From the NCBI GenBank assembly GCA_027490155.1, contig JAIXYP010000067.1, positions 49,841-113,840 of the forward strand: a DNA stretch of 64,000 bases, given 5' to 3'. The DNA is from Cytophagaceae bacterium. Its GTDB lineage: Bacteria; Bacteroidota; Bacteroidia; Cytophagales; Flexibacteraceae. The notes under the pieces are model-generated. The model saw only the letters and a list, made by a program, of their open reading frames with translations, had not been told where the DNA came from and ran no database searches. This document shows positions 45,998-55,078 of the stretch, piece after piece (within the stretch, counting starts at the first letter, position 1; each line of letters opens with the position of its first letter). The position numbers and the translations under genes are program-made.

Positions 45998-48832
45998 ATG
46001 ACCAAATCTAGACTACTAGTCAAGGCTCTAATGTCCTTGTTTGCCCTACTGTTGACAAGCAGTGTTTGGGCCCAATATTGTGCCGTTACCGGCTACGTGA
46101 ACGGTAGTGTTAAGATTAGCGGCCTGCAGGTCGGCAGTATTTCGATCCGGAACAATACCCAAGGTGGTTATCAAGACCGCAGCAGCGAGACTACCAAGAT
46201 CTATAAAGGCTACAAGTATCCCTTAAGTGTCACCTGCCCTGCCGCCCTTAATCCTAACAATTGCAGCCGCTGGATCGACTGGAATCATGACTCCATCTTT
46301 GATGCCTCCGAGCGTCAAGATCTCTTGCAGTTTGCCAATGGTGCCTTGTTTCGGGATACTATCATCGCACCTGCTGGAGCCTTGCCTGGCCCAGCCCGGA
46401 TGCGTACCGTCCTGTTCTATCGCCAGTCCAACCGGGTCATGAACCCTTGTGCCTCTACAGATCCTAATAATGATGGATCCGTTTGGGATGTCACCCTACA
46501 CTTTGACACCGTCACCAATGTGCTCCCTCCGTGCACCCAGATCATCACGCCACTGGATCTATCCACCAATGTCCTGACCAATACCAGCATCCGTTGGCGA
46601 TTGCCAGCCACTGGGCCTGTCTTGGGCTACCGCATCTACCTTGACACCTTGGCCACTATCAGGACCTTGGTCGGCACCACTACGTTTGATACCACCTTTA
46701 CCCCTGCTCAACAGCTATTGGGCGGGCGTAACTACTATGCACGTGTCGAGCCGTACAACCTGTTTGGTCAAGCGCTGGGTTGTGATTCGATCTCGTTCCG
46801 CACCACCGGCAATCCGCCTAATTGCCCCACTGTAACCTCGCCTGCAGGCGGAGGGGTCACTACCCCACGCACAGTTGACTTTGGCTGGACTGACAATGGC
46901 GGCAATACCTCAACCTATACCATCTTGGCGGATACAGTATTCCCTCCACGCGCTATTTTGGCACAAGGCATCACAGGCCTTAGCTACCGTACACTTGTTA
47001 ATCTGATCCCACGCCAGAGATACTACTACCAAGTTTTGGCTGTCAATGCCCTTGGTGCTTCTGCTGGTTGTGCCATCGATAGCATCAATACATCTGACTC
47101 GATCAGCTATTGTTCGGTCTCGTTCCAGAATAGCAATTACCGCATTAGCCAAATTCAATTTCAGACTGTGACAGATAATGGAGTTACCCGTTCTGGCTAT
47201 TTTGATCGTCGTCCCCGCACCTTGGTTGCCCCCATCGGTAGCACCCAAACCATTGATGTAACGATCTCTGGTGGTAACAACAACAATACCATCTATTGTT
47301 ATATCGACTATAACCAGAATGGATCCTTCACTGACCCAGGTGAACGCATATTGGCTACAGGTAGCGATTTCAGCAAAACCATCAGCGTCACACCCCCAGT
47401 TGGTGCAAAGGTAGGCCGAACTACTATGCGGATCGTCTTGTGGTTCATTGGGAATGGGCCCTTTAATGCGCCATGTGGCAACATCCAGTTTGACGGCAAC
47501 GCCCTTGACTATTATATCGATATCCAAAATCCATTGGCATGTACAGGTCGCCCATCCGCAGGTACTGTTGTGCTGGACTCAGCCCGCTGTGACAATGGTG
47601 TAGGTTACCTCCGTGCGACGGGCACTGGCATCGCGAGCAACCTGCGCTATCAATGGCTGAAACGTGTCGGTACTACTTGGGCCCCTGCTGGCACCAGCAA
47701 TGATACAACCTCTACGCTTAGCACCAGCCCGAATGCTAGCCCAACCAGCTACCGTTTTGTCGTTACCTGTGCCAACTCTGGCCTGACCGACTCCACCGCA
47801 GCCTATGTGCTTTCTGGTGCCCCAGTGCCAGCCCCGTCGGTTCGTGATACAGCTCGTTGTGGCACGGGTGGTTTTTTGTTGCGTGCCAGCTCTACCCTGA
47901 CTGGAGGTACCTACCGTTGGTATCGTGGCCTGACGGGCCTATCTGCAGATAGTGCCAACAATGCCCCAATCAGCACCAGCACCCAGATACGGAATGGCGT
48001 TGCCGTCGGTGATAGTGTTGTCCGGTATGTGGCCTACGTCACCGCCCAAGGCTGCGAAAGCCCAAGGACTAGAGTCATTGGATGGGTTCTGGCGGTACCT
48101 ACCGCCCCAAGCATTACCCCAACTGGTACCCAGACTACATGTGCTGGTGATAGCGTCACCCTGACTGCCCCTGCCGGCTTTGCACGCTACCTATGGTCCA
48201 ACAATGCGACTACCCCATCCATCACCGTTAAGACAGGTGGGCCTTATTCTGTCCGCGTTACCAACGCTGGTGGTTGCCAAAGCCCTGCATCAACTGTGGT
48301 CAACGTCAATTTTACAGCCCGTCCTAATCGCCCGACGGTTACATTTAACCAGACTACCAATCGCCTCACAGCTACCATCCTGCCGAATGCCAATGGCCTC
48401 AACCTAGCTTGGTACCTCAATGGTGTCCTGATCTCGGGCCAAACCACCGCCACCCTGACACCAACTGCGGTTGGGAACTACACAGTCGTCGCAACCCGCT
48501 CTGCCACTCCGTTCTGCGTGAGTGATACCTCGGCATCTGTTGCCATCTTGGTTGGTCTAGAGGCCTCCACCAATGCGCAGCAGGCCACATTCGCTTATCC
48601 GAACCCAACTACAGGTGATCTCATGGTTCAGCTGCCTGTCGGATCTGCTGACAGGACCCTGAACCTAATCCTCACTGACCTAGTAGGCAAAACCTGGATG
48701 GTCAACACTCAAGCGGCGGACCAAAGCACCGCTACCATGCGCCTATCCATTCAGGATGTCCCAGCTGGCACCTATATGCTCCGCCTGAGCGATGGCACCA
48801 ATGCCTGGCATCAGCGCATCGTCAAACAATAG
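45998..48832 (+). CDS. T9SS-sorted protein with two GEVED domains
   Basis: 944 residues. Signal peptide ends near LLTSSVWAQ. GEVED domain one (~27-170) shows YCAVTGYVNG, RWIDWNHDSIFDASER and WDVTLHFDT. Two fibronectin-III-like units follow (~178-365). GEVED domain two (~370-515) shows YCSVSFQNSNYRI, CYIDYNQNGSFTDPGER and NALDYYIDI. Ig-like units come next (~515-850; CAGDSVTLTAPAGFARYLW), and a T9SS type A sorting domain over the last ~80 residues (FAYPNPTTGDLMVQLP). GEVED domains are common in Bacteroidota exported proteins and are of uncertain binding function. The Asp-rich loops (DWNHDS, DYNQNG) suggest calcium binding. Confidence 0.9.
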   Translation: MTKSRLLVKALMSLFALLLTSSVWAQYCAVTGYVNGSVKISGLQVGSISIRNNTQGGYQDRSSETTKIYKGYKYPLSVTCPAALNPNNCSRWIDWNHDSIFDASERQDLLQFANGALFRDTIIAPAGALPGPARMRTVLFYRQSNRVMNPCASTDPNNDGSVWDVTLHFDTVTNVLPPCTQIITPLDLSTNVLTNTSIRWRLPATGPVLGYRIYLDTLATIRTLVGTTTFDTTFTPAQQLLGGRNYYARVEPYNLFGQALGCDSISFRTTGNPPNCPTVTSPAGGGVTTPRTVDFGWTDNGGNTSTYTILADTVFPPRAILAQGITGLSYRTLVNLIPRQRYYYQVLAVNALGASAGCAIDSINTSDSISYCSVSFQNSNYRISQIQFQTVTDNGVTRSGYFDRRPRTLVAPIGSTQTIDVTISGGNNNNTIYCYIDYNQNGSFTDPGERILATGSDFSKTISVTPPVGAKVGRTTMRIVLWFIGNGPFNAPCGNIQFDGNALDYYIDIQNPLACTGRPSAGTVVLDSARCDNGVGYLRATGTGIASNLRYQWLKRVGTTWAPAGTSNDTTSTLSTSPNASPTSYRFVVTCANSGLTDSTAAYVLSGAPVPAPSVRDTARCGTGGFLLRASSTLTGGTYRWYRGLTGLSADSANNAPISTSTQIRNGVAVGDSVVRYVAYVTAQGCESPRTRVIGWVLAVPTAPSITPTGTQTTCAGDSVTLTAPAGFARYLWSNNATTPSITVKTGGPYSVRVTNAGGCQSPASTVVNVNFTARPNRPTVTFNQTTNRLTATILPNANGLNLAWYLNGVLISGQTTATLTPTAVGNYTVVATRSATPFCVSDTSASVAILVGLEASTNAQQATFAYPNPTTGDLMVQLPVGSADRTLNLILTDLVGKTWMVNTQAADQSTATMRLSIQDVPAGTYMLRLSDGTNAWHQRIVKQ

Positions 48833-48853
48833 GTTAAATTACCCATCATTGCC

Positions 48854-48890
48854 AAAAGGGGCTGCTCATCCTAGATGAGTAGCCCCTTTT
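48854..48890. terminator. Bidirectional terminator between convergent genes
   Basis: Sixteen-bp stem with one G·T pair (48854-48869 with 48875-48890). It starts with AAAA and ends with TTTT, so it can terminate both the GEVED gene and the GNAT gene. Confidence 0.85.
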
Positions 48891-48921
48891 GCTTTATAGC
48901 CTTCTTTTCTTGGTGGGATGG

Positions 48922-49371
48922 TTATACCTCCCGCACCAAGTGGTAACCCTTCTGGATAAAGTCGTGCTTGACATAGAACTTGATGGCCTTGTAGTTCGTC
49001 GTGTAGGCATCCAGCACAATCATTTTGCAGCCATGGGTCTGGGCGATGTATTGGAGGTGATCAAGTAGGATTTTGCCAACTCCGTCTGACCGATAGTTTT
49101 CATCCACAACAAAGTTGTCAAGGTCCAGCGTGGTGCCGCCCACCCATAGCCGAGGTAGCATCCAGTAGGCCACCAGGCCCACCACCTTACCATCGATTTC
49201 GGCCACCACTTGGCGATAGCTTTTGCTGATCATTTCGGGCAGGATTTGTTCGTAGGATTCTTGTGTCAGGTCTTGGTACATCTGGGTCAAGATCTGGTGG
49301 TTGGGCAGCATTTCGGCCAGCAGGTCACAAGACCTGAGCTCGACGGTTACGTTTTTGGGTTGGTTAAACAT
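48922..49371 (-). CDS. GNAT family N-acetyltransferase
   Basis: 149 residues, single-domain GNAT. Motif A, which binds the acetyl-CoA pyrophosphate, reads DNFVVDENYRSDGVGKILLD (R-x-x-G-x-G). Motif B follows: GCKMIVLDAYTTNYKAIKFY, with the usual Tyr. The N-terminal part (LTQMYQDLTQESYEQILPEM) supplies the acceptor-binding helices, and VVAEIDGKVVGLVAYWMLPR forms the central strands. The acceptor substrate cannot be told from sequence. Single-gene unit. Confidence 0.9.
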   Translation of the reverse strand: MFNQPKNVTVELRSCDLLAEMLPNHQILTQMYQDLTQESYEQILPEMISKSYRQVVAEIDGKVVGLVAYWMLPRLWVGGTTLDLDNFVVDENYRSDGVGKILLDHLQYIAQTHGCKMIVLDAYTTNYKAIKFYVKHDFIQKGYHLVREV

Positions 49372-49654
49372 GGGGTAGGTATCAGGGTTTTGGTTGTTGG
49401 ATTAGGGTATGCAAAAATTGGGCGGGGCTGTTTTGCTGTGGCTACTTGGTTGGCTTTTTTTGCCCGATATCTGCGAAGCTGTGGCTGGATAACCTGCTTT
49501 TTTGCTATTGTAGGTCAAAATTGGTTTGGATGAAAACGGTGTTTGTTTCGAGTGTGACGAAGATATGGGTAGGGAGTGCTACTTTGCCTAAGCTACAAGT
49601 ATTTGTTATATTGCATGGTATTGCATCTCCAATCTGCTACTGCCTTCCGAAACC

Positions 49655-51226
49655 ATGGTCCGAATTTTCCTCCTCTTCGTCTGCTTAATCAGCTCAACCA
49701 CGCTGATTGGCCAGCGTTTAGATAAACAACGGCTCTATAACCTGGGTGGGGTGGGTGGATTTTCTACCAACTTTAGCGGTGGGTTAGCCACATCCTATTT
49801 TCATGAAGGAAGGCATACGGTAACAGCTGCAAATCGGTCTTTGCGTTTAGGTGATTTTTTTCAGATCAATACCAACTTGGATTCGCTCAATTTTGTCACA
49901 TTGGATTCTGGTTCCTTTGCAATCAATGAGTCATTTGCGTTATTACCATCTAGGCAACAATTTTTCGTTTCCTATCGCTATCCGGCGCCGTTGGCTTTTG
50001 ATCAGTTAATTGAGCCTTGTTTCAGTATCTATGATGCCCATTTGAAGCGCAAAATTCGCGAGATCCAGTATCCTGGTGCTACGTTTGAGAACATGATTGG
50101 TACAGGGATTATCTTTGTCAATAAACCTAACGATATCTGGCTATATGGGTCAAAGTTGGATACCTTGAGCCGCTGGTTTGTGCCTTGTGTCCGACAGATT
50201 GACACCCTATTTCAGCTATCGCCGATCAAAACCTACGTTGATACTGGGAATTTTAGAGCTACCAAAATAGTGAAACGTGGGCCCAATGAGTATTGGTTGT
50301 TAGGCTCGCAGGTATATGATACCTATACCCCAGGCCCTAATCGGTATATGGCCCATGGCAATAAGTACATATTGGATAGTAATGGGCACTTTTTGGGGAA
50401 AACTATTTTTGATTTCCGTGACGATAGTAGAGGTATGCGGTACAGTGTCCGTGGTGCCACAGGACTATATCTGAAATACCACCCGATGCCAGATAAGTCT
50501 TGGCTCGTAACAGGTGGTATGTTTAGCAATCCCAATTACGGTGGTCTTATCAGTGATTCCTTAGGATTTATTGCCAAATTAGACTCTAGTCTAACTTATA
50601 CCTACTGGGTTCAGCCATTCAAAAATGAAGGGCTTGTCTACACTCTAGAAGACAATAATTATATAAGGATTGGGTCTGCTCCGCCTAGTTCAATTGATCC
50701 GGCCATTATGGAAATCTATCGTCATGATGGTGCAACGGGTTCGCAGCTTAGTAGCTATTCGGTGACACCAGTTTTCAATAATTTGCGTTCGTTTCCAGTT
50801 TGGATTTCTCCTCTTACCTATAACTTTATTGGAGATAGTTCTGTTCTTTGCATAGGTAACGCATTTAATTACACCAACCAACAATCACGGTATTTGCCAA
50901 ATCTAGTTGGTGCTTTCACTATCAAAGGTATCCCCAATCATTATAATCCAGTGGGGCTGGTGCGCAAGGATCAAGAGCATGTCAGAGCGCAGTTAATGAC
51001 CTATCCCAATCCTTTCCGTGCCAGCTTCAGGATAAGCCCTCTAACGCCATCCCAATTCAAGGCAACCGGCTACCTCTACCTCATCAACACCAATGGCCAG
51101 GTAATCCATGCGGCGCCCTACCAAATGGGTGATGAAGTCCCAGCAGCAGCTCTACCTTCGGGTCTCTATTTTTACCAATATGCCTCAACCCAAGGGGTTA
51201 GTAAGGGTCGGGTAATGAAGGAGTAG
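49655..51226 (+). CDS. T9SS-sorted exported protein of unknown function
   Basis: 523 residues. Signal peptide MVRIFLLFVCLISSTTLIG-Q. The middle (~25-435) has no domain I recognise. Phrases such as GPNEYWLLGSQVYDTYTPG, DNNYIRIGSAPPSS and VLCIGNAFNYTNQQS look like blades of an irregular beta-propeller. The C-terminal ~80 residues (LMTYPNPFRASFRISPL to KGRVMKE) are a T9SS type A sorting domain. Codon use is a little more AT-rich than in the large surface genes. The ATG at 49655 is the first one giving the signal peptide. Confidence 0.82.
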   Translation: MVRIFLLFVCLISSTTLIGQRLDKQRLYNLGGVGGFSTNFSGGLATSYFHEGRHTVTAANRSLRLGDFFQINTNLDSLNFVTLDSGSFAINESFALLPSRQQFFVSYRYPAPLAFDQLIEPCFSIYDAHLKRKIREIQYPGATFENMIGTGIIFVNKPNDIWLYGSKLDTLSRWFVPCVRQIDTLFQLSPIKTYVDTGNFRATKIVKRGPNEYWLLGSQVYDTYTPGPNRYMAHGNKYILDSNGHFLGKTIFDFRDDSRGMRYSVRGATGLYLKYHPMPDKSWLVTGGMFSNPNYGGLISDSLGFIAKLDSSLTYTYWVQPFKNEGLVYTLEDNNYIRIGSAPPSSIDPAIMEIYRHDGATGSQLSSYSVTPVFNNLRSFPVWISPLTYNFIGDSSVLCIGNAFNYTNQQSRYLPNLVGAFTIKGIPNHYNPVGLVRKDQEHVRAQLMTYPNPFRASFRISPLTPSQFKATGYLYLINTNGQVIHAAPYQMGDEVPAAALPSGLYFYQYASTQGVSKGRVMKE

Positions 51227-51305
51227 GTGTGTACATTCTGGCTAGCTTTATGAAGTATGCAAAATTGAGCGAGTATCTAATCAAAGGATTGCTGGGACCC
51301 AAACC

Positions 51306-51339
51306 AAAAAAAGGTTGCAACCTAAATAGACTGCAACCT
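51306..51339 (-). terminator. Terminator of the 51347-53288 operon
   Basis: Eight-bp stem (51312-51319 with 51332-51339) followed on the minus strand by a run of seven T (51312-51306), just beyond the stop codon of the gene at 51347. Confidence 0.75.
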
Positions 51340-51346
51340 CTCAATT

Positions 51347-52396
51347 TTACATTGTAAGAGAGTACCTGTAAAGTACAAGGGTATTCCCTCTTAGTTTAGC
51401 ATGGACCAATCTATTCTTAGTATGGTCAAAATAATAATTACCACTAGGTTTCTCCTCCAATAATGGTATCGTTTTTTCAAAGCTGCATTGTTTGTCATAC
51501 ACGACACCAAATAGTCCTACACGTTGAATCAGAACAACACGAATCACCTTTGACGGTAATATCACGTGTGCGAGATCTGAACATTTTAAATTTAGGATAC
51601 TTTCAGGAGGACTAAGCGCTATGCTGTCAACTTGTTGGTGGGTAAATAGGATCGGTTTAAGATTTAATCTGTGGTCGAATCCTATTATCGTTTGCGTCGA
51701 ATCTTGAAGATGCCCATTCACATACCTATACAGCCGTGGCCAGCCATTAAAGGTACAATACGTAGTGTCCTCTTCCTGTGTTGTCATCTGATAGTATTGC
51801 CAAATGGGGACTTTATCCTTGAACCTTCGTAAAAATGCAGGCTTCTGACCAACCTTCCTTCCGAAATGCTGCTTAGTATTGATGGCTAGTAGACAACTAT
51901 CTTGATAATAATTGTTGACAAAACAATTATAATCCGAGTTCCAGTTTTGAAGGTAAAACAAACCCTTACTAGCTGATTTAACATCACTAGTGCTGTAAGA
52001 ATAGAAAAGATCTTCAGAGGATTCAGAATGTCGCCACAGATCAAATACCTTTGGTTTGTTGGGGCTCAAGTCGATTAGATACCCACTCATGAAGTCCAAT
52101 GCCCATTTGGAGTTACCAATCAGAAGCGGTGTGTTGCTAGTACACCCACGTTTTGGTTCCTCCAGAAGCGTGTTCCTTAATAGTCCTTTTGGTGTCCATG
52201 ACTTAAACCCCGTTGTGTAGTGTATAGATTTGAGTGTATCACCCATAACACGCAAACCAGCAAGGTCCTGTTTTGTGACTCCTTGATATCGAACGCTATC
52301 AAGGAGGATTATTTTCTGACCATTACAGGTGTTTGCTAGAAAGAAGCTCCAGAATAGAAGTGTTACGATGCCATTACGGAGATCATTACTGGCCAT
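51347..52396 (-). CDS. Exported protein of unknown function, second gene of an overlapping pair
   Basis: 349 residues from the ATG at 52396; an ATG at 52402 is equally possible. This start gives a signal peptide (NGIVTLLFWSFFLANTCNG) and overlaps the upstream gene by 11 bp. The longer frame (from 52525) would run inside that gene. No family is recognised. The mature part is beta-rich with aromatic phrases (LYRYVNGHLQDSTQTIIGFD, VIRVVLIQRVGLFGVVYD) and several cysteines. No sorting domain or membrane helix is seen after the leader. The overlap suggests it works with the lipoprotein encoded upstream. Confidence 0.7.
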   Translation of the reverse strand: MASNDLRNGIVTLLFWSFFLANTCNGQKIILLDSVRYQGVTKQDLAGLRVMGDTLKSIHYTTGFKSWTPKGLLRNTLLEEPKRGCTSNTPLLIGNSKWALDFMSGYLIDLSPNKPKVFDLWRHSESSEDLFYSYSTSDVKSASKGLFYLQNWNSDYNCFVNNYYQDSCLLAINTKQHFGRKVGQKPAFLRRFKDKVPIWQYYQMTTQEEDTTYCTFNGWPRLYRYVNGHLQDSTQTIIGFDHRLNLKPILFTHQQVDSIALSPPESILNLKCSDLAHVILPSKVIRVVLIQRVGLFGVVYDKQCSFEKTIPLLEEKPSGNYYFDHTKNRLVHAKLRGNTLVLYRYSLTM

Positions 52397-53288
52397 TCCC
52401 ATTACTATTTGGATCGCCAAACTTTGATAAGCAATGTGGTGTATCTCTGCAATTGTAGGGTGTGTTAAGTCCTGATTGACAATAGACGATAATTTCACCT
52501 GCCGCAGAGCTGCGATCCCTACCATAAGTACATACCCCCTTTAACCCCCTCAACCAACACCACCAGCCACAAGGCTTCTGATCTACAATGATTTCCGTAT
52601 CACCAATATCCTGCATCCAGCTGCTAGCTAGCTTTTTGTACTCAGGTGATACCTCTTCAGACGCTTTGATGGTCGATATGAACAAGTCTTGCATTTCGCG
52701 CACTTGGCTAGGTGCGATGCTGTCAATGTGATGTATAAAGAGGTAGCTCAAAGCTAGTTCTAGTTCGGTAAGCTGGTAGTTCTGGATCGTTGGGTCTGCT
52801 GAGCTAACAACATCTGATAAATTACCGCTGCTTTTCAACTTGGCGTAGTAGTCGTTCTTGAACGCATAGAAACCCTCAAGCGTGCCAGACTCCGTTGGTG
52901 TCGTTCCTTTCGTGCCATAATACAACTTGGCAGCTGCTACCTGCACCCTTTCAGACGAATCTGTATAGTACACTAGGTAATTGTCCACTTGGCATGGGTT
53001 GTTGATTGAGTCTGCGTAGGTGGTCGCATCCTGGATAGTTTCGGCAAGGTCAGACTTGATCTCGATCCCTAGGGTTTTCTGACGCTCTAGCGGTGTGGCG
53101 AAGATGTTTTCTTTGCCTTTTTTGAGCGCGGCATACAGTGGTGCGGAGCGTACCGATGAGCTAGGTTTTGAGACATCAAGGGCTCGATTGCAGGAAATCG
53201 TGCCAAACATTGTGATCATGGCCATTAGGGCCATCGCTAGGGATCCACGTTTCACGCCAACAAATCTGCGTTTTGGGGTTGAAACCAT
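52386..53288 (-). CDS. Putative lipoprotein with Cys/Trp-rich tail
   Basis: 300 residues from the ATG at 53288. The leader (KRGSLAMALMAMITMFG) ends in a lipobox, TISC, so the protein is probably lipid-anchored. An upstream extension to 53378 overlaps the operator and promoter region and is unlikely to be translated. The body is helical and polar (ELELALSYLFIHHIDSI, MQDLFISTIKASEEVSPEYK). The tail is cysteine- and tryptophan-rich (CGWWCWLRGLKGVC, then CQSG, NCRDTPHC), suggesting a disulphide-stabilised knot. No family recognised. A promoter and an inverted repeat lie upstream; the gene at 51347 overlaps its end. Confidence 0.72.
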   Translation of the reverse strand: MVSTPKRRFVGVKRGSLAMALMAMITMFGTISCNRALDVSKPSSSVRSAPLYAALKKGKENIFATPLERQKTLGIEIKSDLAETIQDATTYADSINNPCQVDNYLVYYTDSSERVQVAAAKLYYGTKGTTPTESGTLEGFYAFKNDYYAKLKSSGNLSDVVSSADPTIQNYQLTELELALSYLFIHHIDSIAPSQVREMQDLFISTIKASEEVSPEYKKLASSWMQDIGDTEIIVDQKPCGWWCWLRGLKGVCTYGRDRSSAAGEIIVYCQSGLNTPYNCRDTPHCLSKFGDPNSNGNGQ

Positions 53289-53345
53289 TGTGGCTAAACC
53301 ATTGTCAGGACCTGACGATGATTTGCGGGGAGGGGGGGGAGAAAA

Positions 53346-53379
53346 TGTGTCATACTGTTCACATTTAGAGTGTGACACA
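53346..53379. promoter_or_regulatory. Inverted repeat at the transcription start of the lipoprotein operon
   Basis: Thirteen-base arms (53346-53358 and 53367-53379), 11 of 13 complementary, 8-bp spacer; the core is TGTGTCA...TGACACA. It touches the -7 element (53378-53385) and covers the predicted start, as an operator would. Confidence 0.5.
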
Positions 53380-53409
53380 AAAGTATGAAATATGGATCTG
53401 AATAAACAA
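53378..53409 (-). promoter_or_regulatory. Promoter of the lipoprotein operon (TTG-N21-TACTTTTG)
   Basis: On the minus strand TTG at 53409-53407 and TACTTTTG at 53385-53378 are 21 nt apart, matching the Bacteroidota consensus. Leader to the ATG at 53288 is ~80 nt. Confidence 0.65.
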
Positions 53410-53804
53410 TGACCTATGCCATAAAATTTGTAGATCAGCCATCTTTAATCTGCGTAGGTCATCTGATAATTTCATAACTATATGAAAATCAACGGTCTAA
53501 CCATTTTGTTGTCATGTCAAATATCACAAAAGCGTAAATAGTATTATGCGCTCTTTGGCCTATTTGATGATCAGGCTTGATATTATTCTCTGAAACGCCT
53601 TGCTTTGGGTATGTTTTAGATCATGGTTTTTTGCCTCGATTCGGTTGTTAAGGTCCACTAGTCGTGCGATGGGTTTGGTTGGCTGTGCATCTACCTGATA
53701 GACTGCACGGCGTCAGAATCCTCAAAAAATTGCAATAGGTTTCCTTGGCAATACCATGTCATCACCAACTAGCAATCTCCAATTTTATGGATTTAGGATT
53801 TACC
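53410..53804. other. AT-rich intergenic stretch
   Basis: About 395 bp upstream of the lipoprotein operon and downstream of cmk. Apart from the probable cmk terminator at 53724-53751, I see no gene or clear repeat. Confidence 0.5.
53724..53751 (-). terminator. Probable cmk terminator
   Basis: On the minus strand an imperfect stem (TTGC/GCAA and AGG/CCT with an internal loop) is followed by TTTTTT. It lies ~55 nt past the cmk stop codon. Confidence 0.5.
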
Positions 53805-54572
53805 CTACCCCTGCACCCTCACCTCCAACTCAGCCTGGGCAGCCAGCCTTGCCATTTGTTCACGGGCCATCCCGACCACGATCTCTACCTGCTGGTCAAT
53901 CGATAGGTGAGTGGTATCAAGCAAGAAGGCATCTTCTGCTCTGCGTAAAGGGTTCTCCGCCCGGGTGGTGTCGATCAGGTCTCGGTGCGATAGGTTATGG
54001 ATGATGTCATCAAGGACCACCATTTGGCCCCGCTCTAGCAGTTCTTCTTGCCGGCGCATGGCACGTACCATGGTGTCGCACTGCATAAAGATCTTGAGCT
54101 CGGCTTGCGGAAACACAGCTGTGCCGATATCCCGTCCATCCATCACCAATGCTTTTTTGCGGCCCATACGCTGTTGTTGGGCCACCATGGCGCGGCGCAC
54201 TTCCTTTAGGGTGCTGACCTCCGATACTTTTTCGGAGATATACATCTGCCTGATTTCGGACTCCACATTTAGGCCGTTCAGGAACGTTTCGTTGGCACCT
54301 GTGCGCTCGTTCCGGACAAAGCTGATATGGATGTTTTCTAGTGCCTTCTCGATGTCCTTAGGATTGGTCAGCTCCAGGTAATGGTCATGGAAGTAGAGGG
54401 TAACTGCCCTGTACATAGCACCTGTGTCGATGTACGCATACTTAAGCTCAGCGGCGACTAGTTTGGCAGTCGTACTTTTTCCGCATCCGGAGTAGCCGTC
54501 AATAGCGACAACGATCTTTTTCAAAACAGGTAAGTGGTTAAAGCGAGGGCTACGGAGGTCCGTTTGGGCCAT
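53805..54572 (-). CDS. cmk: Cytidylate kinase
   Basis: Phosphorylates CMP/dCMP to the diphosphate in pyrimidine salvage and nucleotide supply. The P-loop is VVAIDGYSGCGKSTTAK, followed by YIDTGAMYRAV, GRDIGTAVFPQAELKIFM and RDLIDTTRAENPLRRAEDAF, all standard for bacterial Cmk. The usual start is just before KKIVVAIDG, where the codon is TTG (54524). The ATG at 54572 adds 16 residues, and one at 54632 adds 20 more. A TAACTTTG element at 54596-54603 makes 54632 unlikely. I use 54572 (255 residues) but the TTG is possible. C-terminal residues are helical and charged (REQMARLAAQAELEV). Confidence 0.93.
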   Translation of the reverse strand: MAQTDLRSPRFNHLPVLKKIVVAIDGYSGCGKSTTAKLVAAELKYAYIDTGAMYRAVTLYFHDHYLELTNPKDIEKALENIHISFVRNERTGANETFLNGLNVESEIRQMYISEKVSEVSTLKEVRRAMVAQQQRMGRKKALVMDGRDIGTAVFPQAELKIFMQCDTMVRAMRRQEELLERGQMVVLDDIIHNLSHRDLIDTTRAENPLRRAEDAFLLDTTHLSIDQQVEIVVGMAREQMARLAAQAELEVRVQG

Positions 54573-54595
54573 CCTGTAAGGCGCAGCACTGTGGG

Positions 54596-54603
54596 CAAAG
54601 TTA
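54596..54603 (-). promoter_or_regulatory. Candidate -7 element for cmk
   Basis: TAACTTTG on the minus strand, 24 nt before the ATG at 54572. The nearest TTG is 26 nt upstream, longer than usual. Confidence 0.4.
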
Positions 54604-54705
54604 AGCCGCTGACGGTACTTTGCCTTGTCCAAAACGCAATTATATCAGTTGGTCCTCTCACTTTGGCGTGATAGTTGCCTATTGAGGGCTGCTTTAGGGT
54701 CTTGA

Positions 54706-54846
54706 CTAGCAGTCCTTTATAGGGCAGGGGATGGGCTTACCTTTGCGGATGGTTTTTTTGCCGGTATGGCAGCCAGTGCTAGCCAGGGCGATGGTCAATA
54801 GGCAGAGCAAGAGGGCCATTGGCCTCAGGAACTTAGATCGGATCAT
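54706..54846 (-). CDS. Small lipoprotein, 46 residues
   Basis: A complete small frame from the ATG at 54846 to the TAG at 54706-54708. A basic start (MIRSKFLRP) and hydrophobic stretch (MALLLCLLTIALAS) end in the lipobox ASTGC. The mature peptide is only 19 residues: CHTGKKTIRKGKPIPCPIKD plus a final Cys. It contains three cysteines and a cluster of lysines. The perfect lipoprotein signal argues that it is real. No family known to me. It lies between cmk and the tRNA-like RNA on the same strand and could share the RNA's promoter by readthrough. Confidence 0.7.
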   Translation of the reverse strand: MIRSKFLRPMALLLCLLTIALASTGCHTGKKTIRKGKPIPCPIKDC

Positions 54847-55078
54847 GGTGGTCAGTCAGTCGGTATCAGGGCTTTGCCTTTGGTGATGCAGATAGGCGGC
54901 AATGTAATCATGAGCAGCCATTGCAACCCATGCGTCTGGGCTAGTGAGGGCACAAAGTTAAGGAATCGGCCCGCACAGATGTTACGGATCAGGTAGCCAT
55001 AAAATGAAAACAGTTTGGTCGAAGATCAACCAAACTGTCCAAACTACCTATTAATACACCAAATTAACCAAAAAAGGG

